From Caldithrix sp. (GTDB lineage Bacteria; Zhuqueibacterota; Zhuqueibacteria; Thermofontimicrobiales; Sulfurfontimicrobiaceae), in contig DYKB01000009.1 in NCBI GenBank assembly GCA_020722815.1, forward strand, positions 1-64,000: a stretch of DNA of 64,000 nucleotides. Direction: 5' to 3'. Below are positions 35,622 through 44,692 of this stretch, piece by piece. How positions within the stretch are numbered: the stretch's first letter is position 1; the number at the start of each line of letters is the position of its first letter. The position numbers and the translations under genes are program-made. Below the pieces are notes generated by a model. The model saw nothing but the letters and a program-made list of their open reading frames with translations. It was not told the DNA's origin and ran no database searches.

Positions 35622-35639
35622 AAAGATGAGGTTTAGCCA

Positions 35640-35924
35640 ATGACAAAAGCTGAAATAATCTCTATTCTCGCCGAAGGAACTGGATTGACCAAAAACGAAA
35701 CGGCAGCATTAATCGACGGATTGATTGCCACGATGCGCTATGCCCTGAAAAACGAAGAGACAGTCGAAATTCGCGGAATCGGTACATTTAAGGTGGTTCA
35801 ACGAAAAGCGCGCCAGATTCGCAATCCCAATTCGGGGCAATTAATTGAAGTTCCTTCCCATAAAACACTTAAATTCAGGATTTCAAGTGATTTAAAAAAA
35901 TATTTAAATCAATCGGGTAAATGA
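35640..35924 (+). CDS. HU-family DNA-binding protein
   Basis: 94 residues, standard HU/IHF length. It has the dimerising helices TKAEIISILAEGTGLTKNETAALIDG, the IRGIGTFKVVQRKAR strand, and the DNA-binding arm with IRNPNSGQLIEVPSHKTLKF, where RNP at the arm tip intercalates DNA. It bends and compacts DNA. It is the second gene of the FmdB unit, with GAGG before the start. A second, more divergent HU-like gene is at 57699-58019. Confidence 0.95.
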   Translation: MTKAEIISILAEGTGLTKNETAALIDGLIATMRYALKNEETVEIRGIGTFKVVQRKARQIRNPNSGQLIEVPSHKTLKFRISSDLKKYLNQSGK

Positions 35925-36035
35925 TACAGGTTCATTTCATCTGAAGGATTACCCGACATAAATAAAAAATCCATCAGCTATTTTGTAATTTTTAGCCAGA
36001 ATCGTTTATTAAAAAAAATGCTTATATTATAAAGT

Positions 36036-36803
36036 ATGGCTTTATCAAAAATTTTTAAAAATCTGGAAAAAACGGCAGCTTCATATAATCGGGATAAATA
36101 TTGGAATTATCAAAAAGCTATTGGTCAATATTATCTGGAGCATCTATTAAAAGGAATTGATCACAAAAAAACCGTGCTGGATATTGGATGTGGTGAAGGC
36201 GGTGTCCTCTCAGCTTTTTTAGAGCAGGGCTATCAATGTACAGGACTGGAAATCAGCAAGACACGCGTTCAATTTGCCCGTGAACGGAATCAAGCGGGCA
36301 TCAATTTTATTCATGGGAATATAGAGGAATTTAAATGCGAAAAGGAATATGGTTTGATTTTATTTTCTGATGTTATTGAACATGTTGCAAATAAAGAAAA
36401 AGCCATGATGGCGATAAAAAAATGTTTGCAGCCGGATGGAATATTACTGATTACTTTTCCACCCTATCGTTCGGCATTTGGTGGTCACCAACAAACACTC
36501 CGTTCTTTCCTAAAATATATTCCTTATTGGCATTTACTCCCGCGAAAAATTTTTATTGGTTTATTAAAAATTTTTGAACGGGATTACCTGGAGTCGCGAC
36601 TGGAAATCTATGATCGAGGCCTCACCATTCGCCAGTTTGAGGCACTTTTAAAAAAGCTGGATTTTCAGGTCTCTAAAAAATGGGATTATCTGGTTCGACC
36701 CAGACAAAGTTTACGTTTTGGCGTGCCGATTCGTGAAAATCGGTTTCCGTTCTTTAAAGAATTTTTAACAACTGGCGTCACCTATTTAATCCAGCATCGG
36801 TAA
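36036..36803 (+). CDS. Class I SAM-dependent methyltransferase
   Basis: 255 residues. Motif I is VLDIGCGEGGVLSAF, the acidic strand end is CTGLEISKTRV, and motif IV/post-motif is LILFSDVIEHVANKEKAM and LQPDGILLITFPPYR. This is the UbiG/Methyltransf_11-like type often acting on small molecules or glycan precursors. The region after 150 (YIPYWHLLPRKIFIGLLKIFE) is hydrophobic and may contact membrane lipid. There is no ribosome site before the ATG. No operon partner is evident; the COX24-like mini-gene follows after 139 bases. Confidence 0.85.
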   Translation: MALSKIFKNLEKTAASYNRDKYWNYQKAIGQYYLEHLLKGIDHKKTVLDIGCGEGGVLSAFLEQGYQCTGLEISKTRVQFARERNQAGINFIHGNIEEFKCEKEYGLILFSDVIEHVANKEKAMMAIKKCLQPDGILLITFPPYRSAFGGHQQTLRSFLKYIPYWHLLPRKIFIGLLKIFERDYLESRLEIYDRGLTIRQFEALLKKLDFQVSKKWDYLVRPRQSLRFGVPIRENRFPFFKEFLTTGVTYLIQHR

Positions 36804-36942
36804 GAAAATTCGACCAATTGGATAAGTCGAGGTAATAAAATATTTAAATCAGTTATCAAAAACAAAGAGAATCATTATTAACTTTTTAGCACCATAAGAA
36901 TACGAATAGAATTGAACATCATTATTAAGGAGGTGAAGTACT

Positions 36943-37038
36943 GTGCCGAGTGGAAAAAAACGTAAAAGAAGAAAGATCGCGACGCATAAACGTAAAAAAC
37001 GTTTAAAACGAGATCGCCATAAAAAGAAATTAAGATAG
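36943..37038 (+). CDS. AURKAIP1/COX24-type basic mini-protein (likely ribosomal)
   Basis: 31 residues from a GTG start: MPSGKKRKRRKIATHKRKKR followed by LKRDRHKKKLR. About two thirds of the residues are lysine or arginine. This matches the short AURKAIP1/COX24 domain proteins annotated in Bacteroidota, Chlorobiota and relatives, homologous to mitochondrial mS38 and thought to bind 16S rRNA. A very strong ribosome site (AAGGAGGTG at 36928-36936) stands seven bases before the GTG. Because of its length and GTG start it is easily missed. A ribosomal role is inferred from the family. Confidence 0.85.
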   Translation: MPSGKKRKRRKIATHKRKKRLKRDRHKKKLR

Positions 37039-37157
37039 TTCTTTAATTTTTTAAAAGGAACATGATTGAGGCTTTCTTCAAAAACCGAAGATACCAATTG
37101 TTAGTAGGATTGAATCAATTGCCTGAGGCAGGACATAAGGATTAAGGTCAATACATA

Positions 37158-39332
37158 ATGGAGAAAGATAAAACAATCCTGTTGATTGATGACGATCCAG
37201 ATTTTCATATTATGCTTAACCATGCGCTGGCGCAAACAAGTTATCGTTGTCTATCAGCTTATAAGCCCCATGACGGGTTAAAAATGATTCTGGAATATCA
37301 GCCAGATATTATTTTATTGGATTATATTATGCCGGATTTAACCGGGGAGGACCTTTATCAGGAATTTGTAACCAACCCGATTTATAAAAATCACCGGCAC
37401 ATTCCTGTCGTCATTTTAACCGCTCAGGAGCATGACCGAAATATCCGCGAGCGCCTGATCGAAGGTGGTATTCAGGCCTATTTGAATAAGCCCTTTGGTT
37501 ATCGTGAATTGAAAAATTTGCTGGAAAATATATTCATTCTCCAGGAGATCCAGCAGCGAAATTTGCAACTGCAAAATGAAATTTCCAATACCAAAGAGTA
37601 TCTTGAATTATTAGTTGATAACACCCCAATTGGTATCATGGCAACCGATTTAAATGGGATGGTAACCAGGGTTAATCCCTATTTAGTACATATTCTTCGT
37701 CTATCGAATAGTGCCGAAATTTTAAACAAGTATATATTCGATTTTAATCCTTTTAGAAATAATACGTTACATGATTCATTTCACAAGATTTTAACTGAAG
37801 GATTAGCGATTCGTGAAGAAGTATTAGAATATTGTACACCAACAAATGAGCGTTTGAAATTAAATTTAAAAGGTGTCCCCTTACGAAACACAAGCGGGGA
37901 CATCACGGGATTAACGCTTCTATTTCAGGATATTACGGATCTTGAGAAGAAAGCCTATCAATTAAGTATTTTGCGGCAGGTTGGTACATCGATGCAGAGT
38001 GCGCTCGATTTAAATGAATTACTCCATTTAATTTTAACGGCTATAACCGCGGGGTGTGCTCTCGGTTTTAGTCGCGCCATGCTTTTGATGCTATCTGAAG
38101 ATGGCCAATATTTATTTGGCAAGATGGGAGTCGGCCCGGGTAATGCTAACGATGCATATCGTATTTGGACAGAACTTTCCCGGGAGCATCTGAACCTTCA
38201 AAATTTTCTGGATAAATATGGCCATAATCTGCCAGATGAACATGATGAATTCAATCAACGGGTTCAAAGTTTACAATTCATCTTAAGTGAACAAAAATGC
38301 TTTTTTCATCAGGCAATTTTTAACAAAAAAACCTATAAAGTCAATTTTCACAACCGCCAGGAGCATAATTGTCAACAATGCTTGACAACAATTCAGGCGG
38401 ATGAATTTATTATCGTTCCACTTTTGGTAAAAAACAAAGTGATTGGTGTCATTGTTGCGGATAATATGTACAACCAAAATCCAATAAACGATGATATGGT
38501 CCAGATGTTAAATTTATTTGCCAGCCAGGCGGCAGTAGCGATTGAAAGAACGGAAGCGTATCAACATCTTGAAGAGGAAAAGAATAAACTTCAGGAAGCG
38601 TATAGTAAGCTGGAAGCGACACAGGAACAATTAGTGCGGAATGAAAAATTAGCCGCCATCGGTCAAACTGCTGCCAATGTGGCGCATGAAATCCGCAATC
38701 CACTCGTAACAATCGGTGGTTTTGCGAGAATTTTAATGCGATCGGAAAAAATTCAAGCGGATGAAGAATTGAACACATTTTCTCAAATCATCGCTGAAGA
38801 AGTCACGCGGCTGGAAAACATCTTAAAAAATGTGCTGGATTATGTCAAACTGACCCATCCCGAATTAACCATGGAAAACGTCAACCAAATCATCGACGCC
38901 TCGTTGCTCATGATGAGTGATGAAATTCAATGTCAGCAAATAGAGTTACACCCAGAACTTGATTCCACTCTTCCCATGATAAATATTGATCCGCAACAAT
39001 TTAAACAGGTGATTATCAATGTGTTAAAAAATTCTATCTATGCCATGAAAAATGGCGGAAAATTGTTCGTCCGGACATCTTCCAATAAGGAAAATGTCAT
39101 TATTGAAATTCAAGATACTGGCAAGGGAATTCCCAAAGAAATTATGCACAATCTCTTTATTCCTTATTTCACAACCAAAAGCCATGGCACTGGACTTGGC
39201 CTGGCGATTACGCAACAAATTATTAACGCGCATAATGGTAAAATTAATATCGAAAGTGAACCTGACCGGGGAACTATCGTTAAAATAATGATTCCGCTTA
39301 AGAACAATGAAATCCCGGTCAAAAAAAATTAA
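37158..39332 (+). CDS. Receiver-PAS-GAF histidine kinase
   Basis: 724 residues with no membrane segments, so cytoplasmic. An N-terminal receiver (DDDPD, acceptor D55 in LLDYIMPDLTG) is followed by a PAS domain (about 145-265), a GAF-like domain (about 275-470), HisKA with H510 in NVAHEIRNPLVTI, and HATPase with NVLKNSIYAM, DTGKGIP and GTGLGLAIT. A receiver at the front suggests that this kinase is itself controlled by another kinase. Cysteines at QKCFFHQ and HNCQQCL inside the GAF part might bind a metal, haem or redox signal. The single-domain receiver gene follows after 61 bases and is a likely phosphate acceptor. Confidence 0.9.
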   Translation: MEKDKTILLIDDDPDFHIMLNHALAQTSYRCLSAYKPHDGLKMILEYQPDIILLDYIMPDLTGEDLYQEFVTNPIYKNHRHIPVVILTAQEHDRNIRERLIEGGIQAYLNKPFGYRELKNLLENIFILQEIQQRNLQLQNEISNTKEYLELLVDNTPIGIMATDLNGMVTRVNPYLVHILRLSNSAEILNKYIFDFNPFRNNTLHDSFHKILTEGLAIREEVLEYCTPTNERLKLNLKGVPLRNTSGDITGLTLLFQDITDLEKKAYQLSILRQVGTSMQSALDLNELLHLILTAITAGCALGFSRAMLLMLSEDGQYLFGKMGVGPGNANDAYRIWTELSREHLNLQNFLDKYGHNLPDEHDEFNQRVQSLQFILSEQKCFFHQAIFNKKTYKVNFHNRQEHNCQQCLTTIQADEFIIVPLLVKNKVIGVIVADNMYNQNPINDDMVQMLNLFASQAAVAIERTEAYQHLEEEKNKLQEAYSKLEATQEQLVRNEKLAAIGQTAANVAHEIRNPLVTIGGFARILMRSEKIQADEELNTFSQIIAEEVTRLENILKNVLDYVKLTHPELTMENVNQIIDASLLMMSDEIQCQQIELHPELDSTLPMINIDPQQFKQVIINVLKNSIYAMKNGGKLFVRTSSNKENVIIEIQDTGKGIPKEIMHNLFIPYFTTKSHGTGLGLAITQQIINAHNGKINIESEPDRGTIVKIMIPLKNNEIPVKKN

Positions 39333-39393
39333 TCAACCTTGAAAAACCGAGTAGAGAGCGCACGGTGGGTTAATTTTGCTTTCGGAGAAAAAG

Positions 39394-39783
39394 GTGGGTC
39401 GATTGGGTAAAAAACAAAAAATATTAGTTGTTGATGATGAAAATTTTGAATTAGTTCGGTATAAAAAAGTTTTAGGCGACGAAGGTTACACGGTGGTTCA
39501 AGCCCGGGATGGCTATGAAGCCCTGGAAATAGTAAAATCTGCACCGCCGGATGCGATTGTTCTGGACATTAAAATGCCCGGTATCGATGGTATCGAAACG
39601 ATGGGTAAAATTTTTGAGGAAAATGAAGAAATTCCAGTAATTATTCACACGGCATTTTCAGTCTGGCGGGAAAATTTTAGAAGTCGATTGGCGGACGCGT
39701 TTGTTGTTAAAACCAGGGATATGGGTGAATTAAAAACAAAATTAAGAGAAATTTTGAAAAGTAAAGGAAATTTTTCGTCCTAA
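39394..39783 (+). CDS. Single-domain response regulator
   Basis: About 129 residues consisting of one receiver domain: ILVVDDENFE, acceptor in IVLDIKMPGIDG, and the switch region VIIHTAFS. The lysine expected near the end of the domain is seen in FVVKTRDMGELK. There is no output domain, so it probably passes phosphate on or binds a target protein. There is no ATG at the 5' end. The GTG at 39394, with GGAG a few bases upstream, is my choice; TTG codons at 39376 and 39403 are alternatives. It lies between the kinase gene and xseA. Confidence 0.85.
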   Translation: MGRLGKKQKILVVDDENFELVRYKKVLGDEGYTVVQARDGYEALEIVKSAPPDAIVLDIKMPGIDGIETMGKIFEENEEIPVIIHTAFSVWRENFRSRLADAFVVKTRDMGELKTKLREILKSKGNFSS

Positions 39784-39802
39784 CGACAAATAAATCAACG
39801 AG

Positions 39803-41047
39803 ATGATGACATCATTTGAATTTGACACATCAGCGGTTACTGAAAAAAATTTAACCGTCACCGAACTAACTCGTGAGATTAAATTTTTAATCGAAAATTC
39901 TCTCCCAATATTTCGGGTGATTGGAGAAATTTCCAATTTTATTCATCATCCGTCAGGGCATATTTATTTTTCACTGAAGGATGAAGGTTCCCAGATTAGC
40001 TGTGTCTTCTGGCGCAGCCGAAATGCCGCTCTTTTCTTTACGCCACAGGATGGCATGAAAGTTATTGTTCAGGGACAGGTGACGGTTTATGAAAAACGCG
40101 GTAACTATCAGCTTGATGTCCTTCAAATGCAGCCAGCCGGAATTGGAGAGCTCCAAATTGCCTTTGAACAACTCAAAGCCCGCTTAAATGCCGAAGGTTT
40201 ATTCGATCAGGACCATAAAAAGGCTATTCCGGAATTTCCAGCGACCATTGGAATCGTCACTGCGCTCAGTGGCGCTGCCATTCAGGACATGATCCAAATT
40301 TTAACCCGGCGATTTCCCCCAATTGAAATCATTATTCGGCCGACCCGGGTACAGGGCGAAGGTGCCGCTGAAGAAATTGCCCGTGCAATTGATGAATTCA
40401 ATGAATACGGCCGTATCGATTTAATGATAGTTGGTCGGGGCGGTGGTTCGATTGAAGATTTATGGGCATTTAATGAAGAAATTGTCGCCCGGGCTATTTA
40501 TAATTCCCGCATACCGGTTATTTCCGCTGTCGGCCATGAAATTGACTTTTGTATTAGCGATTTTGTCGCTGATTTACGTGCCCCAACCCCTTCGGCTGCG
40601 GCTGAATTAGCCGTGCCGGATGCCAGAGACCTTCGGGTAAAAATCGATTCTTTGATAAGAGCCGCTTTTCAGCTCCTTATGGACCATATAGCTCAATTTC
40701 GCCAACAACTCCGTTATTTTATCGACAGCTATGGCTTTCGGCAACCCATTGATCTGGTTCGGGAATATTCACGACGACTGGATGAGTTGGTTCTATCATT
40801 GGTGAAATCGATTCGTTTTTATGTTACGCTCAACAAAGAACGATTGACAGCAATGGAAAAAAGACTTCAGGCGCTGAATCCCTCGGCTATTTTAGCACGT
40901 GGTTACAGCATTTGTTACGCTTTACCAACCAAACAAGTTATTAGCACCTCTGAAGATATAAAACTAAACGAAAAAATTGAAATCCAATTTTCCAAAGGTT
41001 CGGCAATTAGTACAATCGAAAAAATTAATCACGGAAAAGATAATTAA
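39803..41047 (+). CDS. xseA: Exodeoxyribonuclease VII large subunit
   Basis: 414 residues, typical length. The N-terminal OB fold contains ISNFIHHPSGHIYFSLKDE and ISCVFWRS. The catalytic part has GIVTALSGAAIQDM, RPTRVQGEGAAEEI, GRGGGSIEDLWAFNEE and SAVGHEIDFCISDFVADLRAPTPSAAAE. With XseB it degrades single-stranded DNA to oligonucleotides. The xseB gene begins 64 bases after the stop. Confidence 0.97.
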   Translation: MMTSFEFDTSAVTEKNLTVTELTREIKFLIENSLPIFRVIGEISNFIHHPSGHIYFSLKDEGSQISCVFWRSRNAALFFTPQDGMKVIVQGQVTVYEKRGNYQLDVLQMQPAGIGELQIAFEQLKARLNAEGLFDQDHKKAIPEFPATIGIVTALSGAAIQDMIQILTRRFPPIEIIIRPTRVQGEGAAEEIARAIDEFNEYGRIDLMIVGRGGGSIEDLWAFNEEIVARAIYNSRIPVISAVGHEIDFCISDFVADLRAPTPSAAAELAVPDARDLRVKIDSLIRAAFQLLMDHIAQFRQQLRYFIDSYGFRQPIDLVREYSRRLDELVLSLVKSIRFYVTLNKERLTAMEKRLQALNPSAILARGYSICYALPTKQVISTSEDIKLNEKIEIQFSKGSAISTIEKINHGKDN

Positions 41048-41111
41048 AAAAACTGGAGAAAACCAGTACCCTCATTCATCTAAATGGAAATTAAACAAAT
41101 CAGGAAAATTT

Positions 41112-41333
41112 ATGTCAGAGAAAAATTTTGAAGCATCGATGCAGCGATTGGAAGAAATCGTCAATCAATTGGATTCAGGAAAACTAAGTCTTGACGAATC
41201 GATAAAAATTTTTGAAGAAGGAATAGAATTGTCCAAATTTTGCAGTGAGAAACTCAATCAGGCGGAAAAGAAGATTAAAACTTTGATGAAGAAACATGAA
41301 GGGGGATTTCAACTTGAACTGGTTTCGATTTAG
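41112..41333 (+). CDS. xseB: Exodeoxyribonuclease VII small subunit
   Basis: 73 residues, normal for XseB. It is a helical protein: FEASMQRLEEIVNQLDSGKLSLDESIKIFEEGIEL is the family signature. Several copies coat the XseA C-terminus in the active enzyme. The frame is open back to 40977, but the ATG at 41112 has AGGA upstream and gives the family N-terminus MSEKNFEASM. It follows xseA and precedes dxs, a common bacterial order. Confidence 0.95.
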   Translation: MSEKNFEASMQRLEEIVNQLDSGKLSLDESIKIFEEGIELSKFCSEKLNQAEKKIKTLMKKHEGGFQLELVSI

Positions 41334-41436
41334 CCAAAATAAAAACAATGACTGAATACGTCTGAATCAAAAGGCCTGTTCTATATTATGGTAATTTTAA
41401 TAAAGTCATTAACTTATGCATACAAAGGAGAAATGA

Positions 41437-43392
41437 ATGTCTACGCTATTGAATAAAATTAATTCACCTGAAGACATAAAAAATTTCGACAGCAATCAGT
41501 TAGCCCAATTGGCAGATGAATTACGGGAATATATTATTTCGGTGATTAGCGAGAACGGAGGACATCTGGCACCAAGTCTGGGAGTTGTCGAACTCACATT
41601 GGTACTCCACTATTTATACAATACCCCCCAGGATAAAATCATCTGGGATGTGGGTCATCAGGCATATATTCACAAAATTATTACTGGCCGTAAAGACCGA
41701 TTTCCAACCATCCGGCAATATCGCGGTATTAGTGGATTTCCGAAAATCGACGAAAGTATCTATGATCATTTTGGTGTAGGGCACGCCTGCACTTCCATAT
41801 CCGCCGCATTAGGAATGGCCTGCGCTCGTGACCTGAAAAAAGAAAATCATGCGGTGATTGCTATCATTGGAGATGGAGCAATGACCGGTGGTCTGGCTTT
41901 CGAAGGTTTGAACAATGTCGGTTCGCTGAATAAGGATATTACGGTTATTCTTAATGATAATAACATGTCAATCTCCCAAAATGTTGGTGCACTTCATAAA
42001 TATCTGACCTATCTTCTGACAACCAGTACCTATAATAAAGTCAAAGCTGACATCTGGGAACTCACCGGCCGGCTATCGCGTTTTGGTCAGCGGATTCGCA
42101 GTACCATACGTCAGGTAGATGAAGGACTTAAAGCGCTGGTAGTGCCAGGGCTCCTTTTTGAAAGGCTGGGATTTCGGTATATCGGCCCGGTAGATGGGCA
42201 TGACATTCCGGAACTTATTCGAATTTTCCGAGAAGTTCAAAAGATGAAAGGCCCGATTCTCGTTCATGTCTGTACGATAAAAGGGAAGGGTTATGAATTA
42301 GCGGAAAAAAATGCCACGCATTTTCATGGTCTAACTCCATTTAACAGAGAAACTGGCGCGGCCCGTTCGGTTTCACCCATTCCAACTTATAGCAAAGTAT
42401 TCGGGAATACCCTGACCGCGATGGCTGAAAAAGATGAGAAAATTGTCGCGATTACAGCCGCGATGGCGGTTGGTACAGGCTTAACACCTTTTTGTGATAA
42501 ATATCCCGAACGTTTTTTTGATGTTGGAATTGCGGAAGGCCATGCGGTAACTTTTGCGGCCGGACTCGCCACGCAGGGAATGAAACCTGTGGTCGCTATC
42601 TATTCGTCATTCCTGCAACGTTCCTATGATCAAATTATTCATGATGTTGCGTTACAAAAATTGCCTGTCATTTTTGCGATTGATCGTGCCGGACTGGTTG
42701 GTGACGATGGTCCAACACACCATGGAATTTTTGATCTCAGTTTTTTACGACACATCCCCAATATGGTTGTCATGGCGCCAAAGGACGAACAGGAGCTCCA
42801 GGATATGCTGTGGACAGCGATAAATTATCAGGCAGGCCCAATTGCCATCCGTTATCCGCGCGGCCAGGGCGTTGGAAAACCATTAAAATCCACTTTTAAT
42901 ATAATTCCAATCGGTCAAAGCGAAATTGTGACAAAAGGCGATGGAAGGGAACTGGCAATCCTGACAATTGGTAGTATGGTCTATCCCGCCATAAAAGTCG
43001 CTGAAAAATTACTGTCATTTAATATTCAGGCAACGGTCGTCAATATGCGTTTTATCAAACCGTTGGATGGTAAAATGCTCCGCCAAATTGCATTGACACA
43101 CGACGCCATTGTCACCCTGGAAGATAATGTTAAACAAGGCGGTTTTGGAAGTGCGGTTAATGAATATTTGATCGAAAATCAACTATTTGAAATCAAATCC
43201 CTTTGTCTGGGACTTCCGGATGAATTTGTTGAACATGGTGCCAATGACCTTTTATATCACAATGTGGGGCTGGATTTTGAGGGTATCACACAATCAATCA
43301 CCAAATTTTTAGGAGTGGAAACGACACCGGAAAAATGGGAATCCACAGAATACATCACAGAAAATAATACGCTTGAATTGACAACCCATTGA
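41437..43392 (+). CDS. dxs: 1-deoxy-D-xylulose-5-phosphate synthase
   Basis: 651 residues, usual length about 620-650. The thiamine diphosphate site shows GDGAMTGGLAFEGLNN and ILNDNNMSIS, with the early WDVGHQAYIHKI histidine. The transketolase-type pyrimidine domain has FDVGIAEGHAVTFAAGLA with the catalytic glutamate, then DRAGLVGDDGPTHHG. The C-terminal domain ends near VEHGANDLLYHNVGLD. It condenses pyruvate and glyceraldehyde 3-phosphate in the first step of the MEP isoprenoid pathway. AAAGGAG precedes the ATG. It follows xseB, as in many bacteria. Confidence 0.97.
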   Translation: MSTLLNKINSPEDIKNFDSNQLAQLADELREYIISVISENGGHLAPSLGVVELTLVLHYLYNTPQDKIIWDVGHQAYIHKIITGRKDRFPTIRQYRGISGFPKIDESIYDHFGVGHACTSISAALGMACARDLKKENHAVIAIIGDGAMTGGLAFEGLNNVGSLNKDITVILNDNNMSISQNVGALHKYLTYLLTTSTYNKVKADIWELTGRLSRFGQRIRSTIRQVDEGLKALVVPGLLFERLGFRYIGPVDGHDIPELIRIFREVQKMKGPILVHVCTIKGKGYELAEKNATHFHGLTPFNRETGAARSVSPIPTYSKVFGNTLTAMAEKDEKIVAITAAMAVGTGLTPFCDKYPERFFDVGIAEGHAVTFAAGLATQGMKPVVAIYSSFLQRSYDQIIHDVALQKLPVIFAIDRAGLVGDDGPTHHGIFDLSFLRHIPNMVVMAPKDEQELQDMLWTAINYQAGPIAIRYPRGQGVGKPLKSTFNIIPIGQSEIVTKGDGRELAILTIGSMVYPAIKVAEKLLSFNIQATVVNMRFIKPLDGKMLRQIALTHDAIVTLEDNVKQGGFGSAVNEYLIENQLFEIKSLCLGLPDEFVEHGANDLLYHNVGLDFEGITQSITKFLGVETTPEKWESTEYITENNTLELTTH

Positions 43393-43740
43393 AATTTCAG
43401 GTTTAATTCATCGTATCCATGTATTAACATCTGGCAAAATTTTATGGTGGCGGGGCAATATATTCCGAACCGGTTCTGAAGGCTAAATGGATTCAAATCA
43501 TTGTCGGAATGTATTGCCTCTCCTATAAAACTGATTGCATACAATTCATCCTTACATATCAGAAATTTTCTTACACATTATGATTTTGAAAAAATCCTGG
43601 CATCATATATTTAATAAGGAGTAACGGCGGTCAAAAAGATAAGTCCAAAGAAAAATATTGAACTCATATCAAATCTTATCCATGTTCCGCTATTCCAACT
43701 GAGCTTCACGTAAAACTGAGTGATAAAAACAGGTACTCAC
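43393..43740. other. Intergenic region between dxs and nadK with one long hairpin
   Basis: About 350 bases with no open frame of note. Its only structured element is the inverted repeat at 43452-43520. Confidence 0.6.
43452..43520. repeat. Long-stem inverted repeat
   Basis: The left arm 43452-43468 (GGGGCAATATATTCCGA) pairs with the right arm 43504-43520 (TCGGAATGTATTGCCTC) over 17 positions; both mismatches at the DNA level become G-U pairs in plus-strand RNA. The loop is 35 bases. There is no T run after it, so it is not an obvious terminator. GGGGCAATA palindromes occur as dispersed repeats in many bacteria. Confidence 0.7.
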
Positions 43741-44598
43741 ATGCGTTTGGGAATTGTTGGCAATATTCAAAAATCTGGATTAAAAGAGATCTTATCCCAG
43801 CTAATTGACTGGTTATTAACCCGAAAAATTGAATTCTTGTTGGAAGAGAAAGTTTTTCAATTTCTCCAATTCAATAACTCAAACATATTATCGGCACCAC
43901 TGGACAAAATAAGCCAAAAATCTGATATTTTATTAGCCTTTGGCGGGGATGGAACTATCTTAACCGTCGCCAGACAGGTTGGTGCTTCCGGGGTACCAAT
44001 TTTAGGTGTAAATCTGGGTCGATTGGGCTTTTTAGCAGAAATAGCACCTTATGAAATTTATGACCGCATCAATGAACTATTAGCCAATCAATATGAAATT
44101 GTCGAACGCTTGATGCTGGAAGCTCATATTGGCAAACAACAGACGAATGACACGATCACTTGCATGAATGATATGGTTATCAATAATGCCGGTTCGTCAC
44201 GGGTGATTCAAATCGAAGTGTATGTAAATGATGATTATCTCAATACTTATTTCAGCGATGGACTTATTATCGCCAGTCCCACCGGTTCAACGGCTTACTC
44301 GCTTTCGGCTTTAGGGCCGATCGTGACACCAGAGGTTAAAGCGATCATCATCAATCCCATTTGCCCACACTCATTAACCGCGAGACCGATCGTCATCCCT
44401 GATGATAAACAAATCCGGATCGTTGCTTTCTCGGAAACCAACCAGATCATGGTTTGTGGAGATGGCCAGATTTTTCGACCAGTACCCTCAGGGGTTTCGA
44501 TTTTTGTCCGGAAAACTGATTATTTCGCGCGTTGGGTAAAATGCCAGCACAAAAGTTTTTATGAAACACTTCGAACTAAATTATCACTGGGAGAGTAA
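43741..44598 (+). CDS. nadK: NAD kinase
   Basis: 285 residues. The GGDGTILTVAR motif (ATP and catalytic aspartate) lies near residue 70, followed by GVNLGRLGFLAEI, the NDMVINN motif, SDGLIIASPTGSTAYSLSALGPIV, and ICPHSLTARPIVIPD. It makes NADP from NAD and ATP. The ATG at 43741 gives the family N-terminus MRLGIVGN; an in-frame GTG at 43720 would add seven residues without a ribosome site. It lies between dxs and mutS on the same strand. Confidence 0.95.
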   Translation: MRLGIVGNIQKSGLKEILSQLIDWLLTRKIEFLLEEKVFQFLQFNNSNILSAPLDKISQKSDILLAFGGDGTILTVARQVGASGVPILGVNLGRLGFLAEIAPYEIYDRINELLANQYEIVERLMLEAHIGKQQTNDTITCMNDMVINNAGSSRVIQIEVYVNDDYLNTYFSDGLIIASPTGSTAYSLSALGPIVTPEVKAIIINPICPHSLTARPIVIPDDKQIRIVAFSETNQIMVCGDGQIFRPVPSGVSIFVRKTDYFARWVKCQHKSFYETLRTKLSLGE

Positions 44599-44692
44599 AA
44601 TAAAACCGATGACTCAAATTGATACAATTTAGCTAAGATAATTAATTAAAACCACAACAATTCACCCTCAACCCAAAAAAACCAGATACAAA

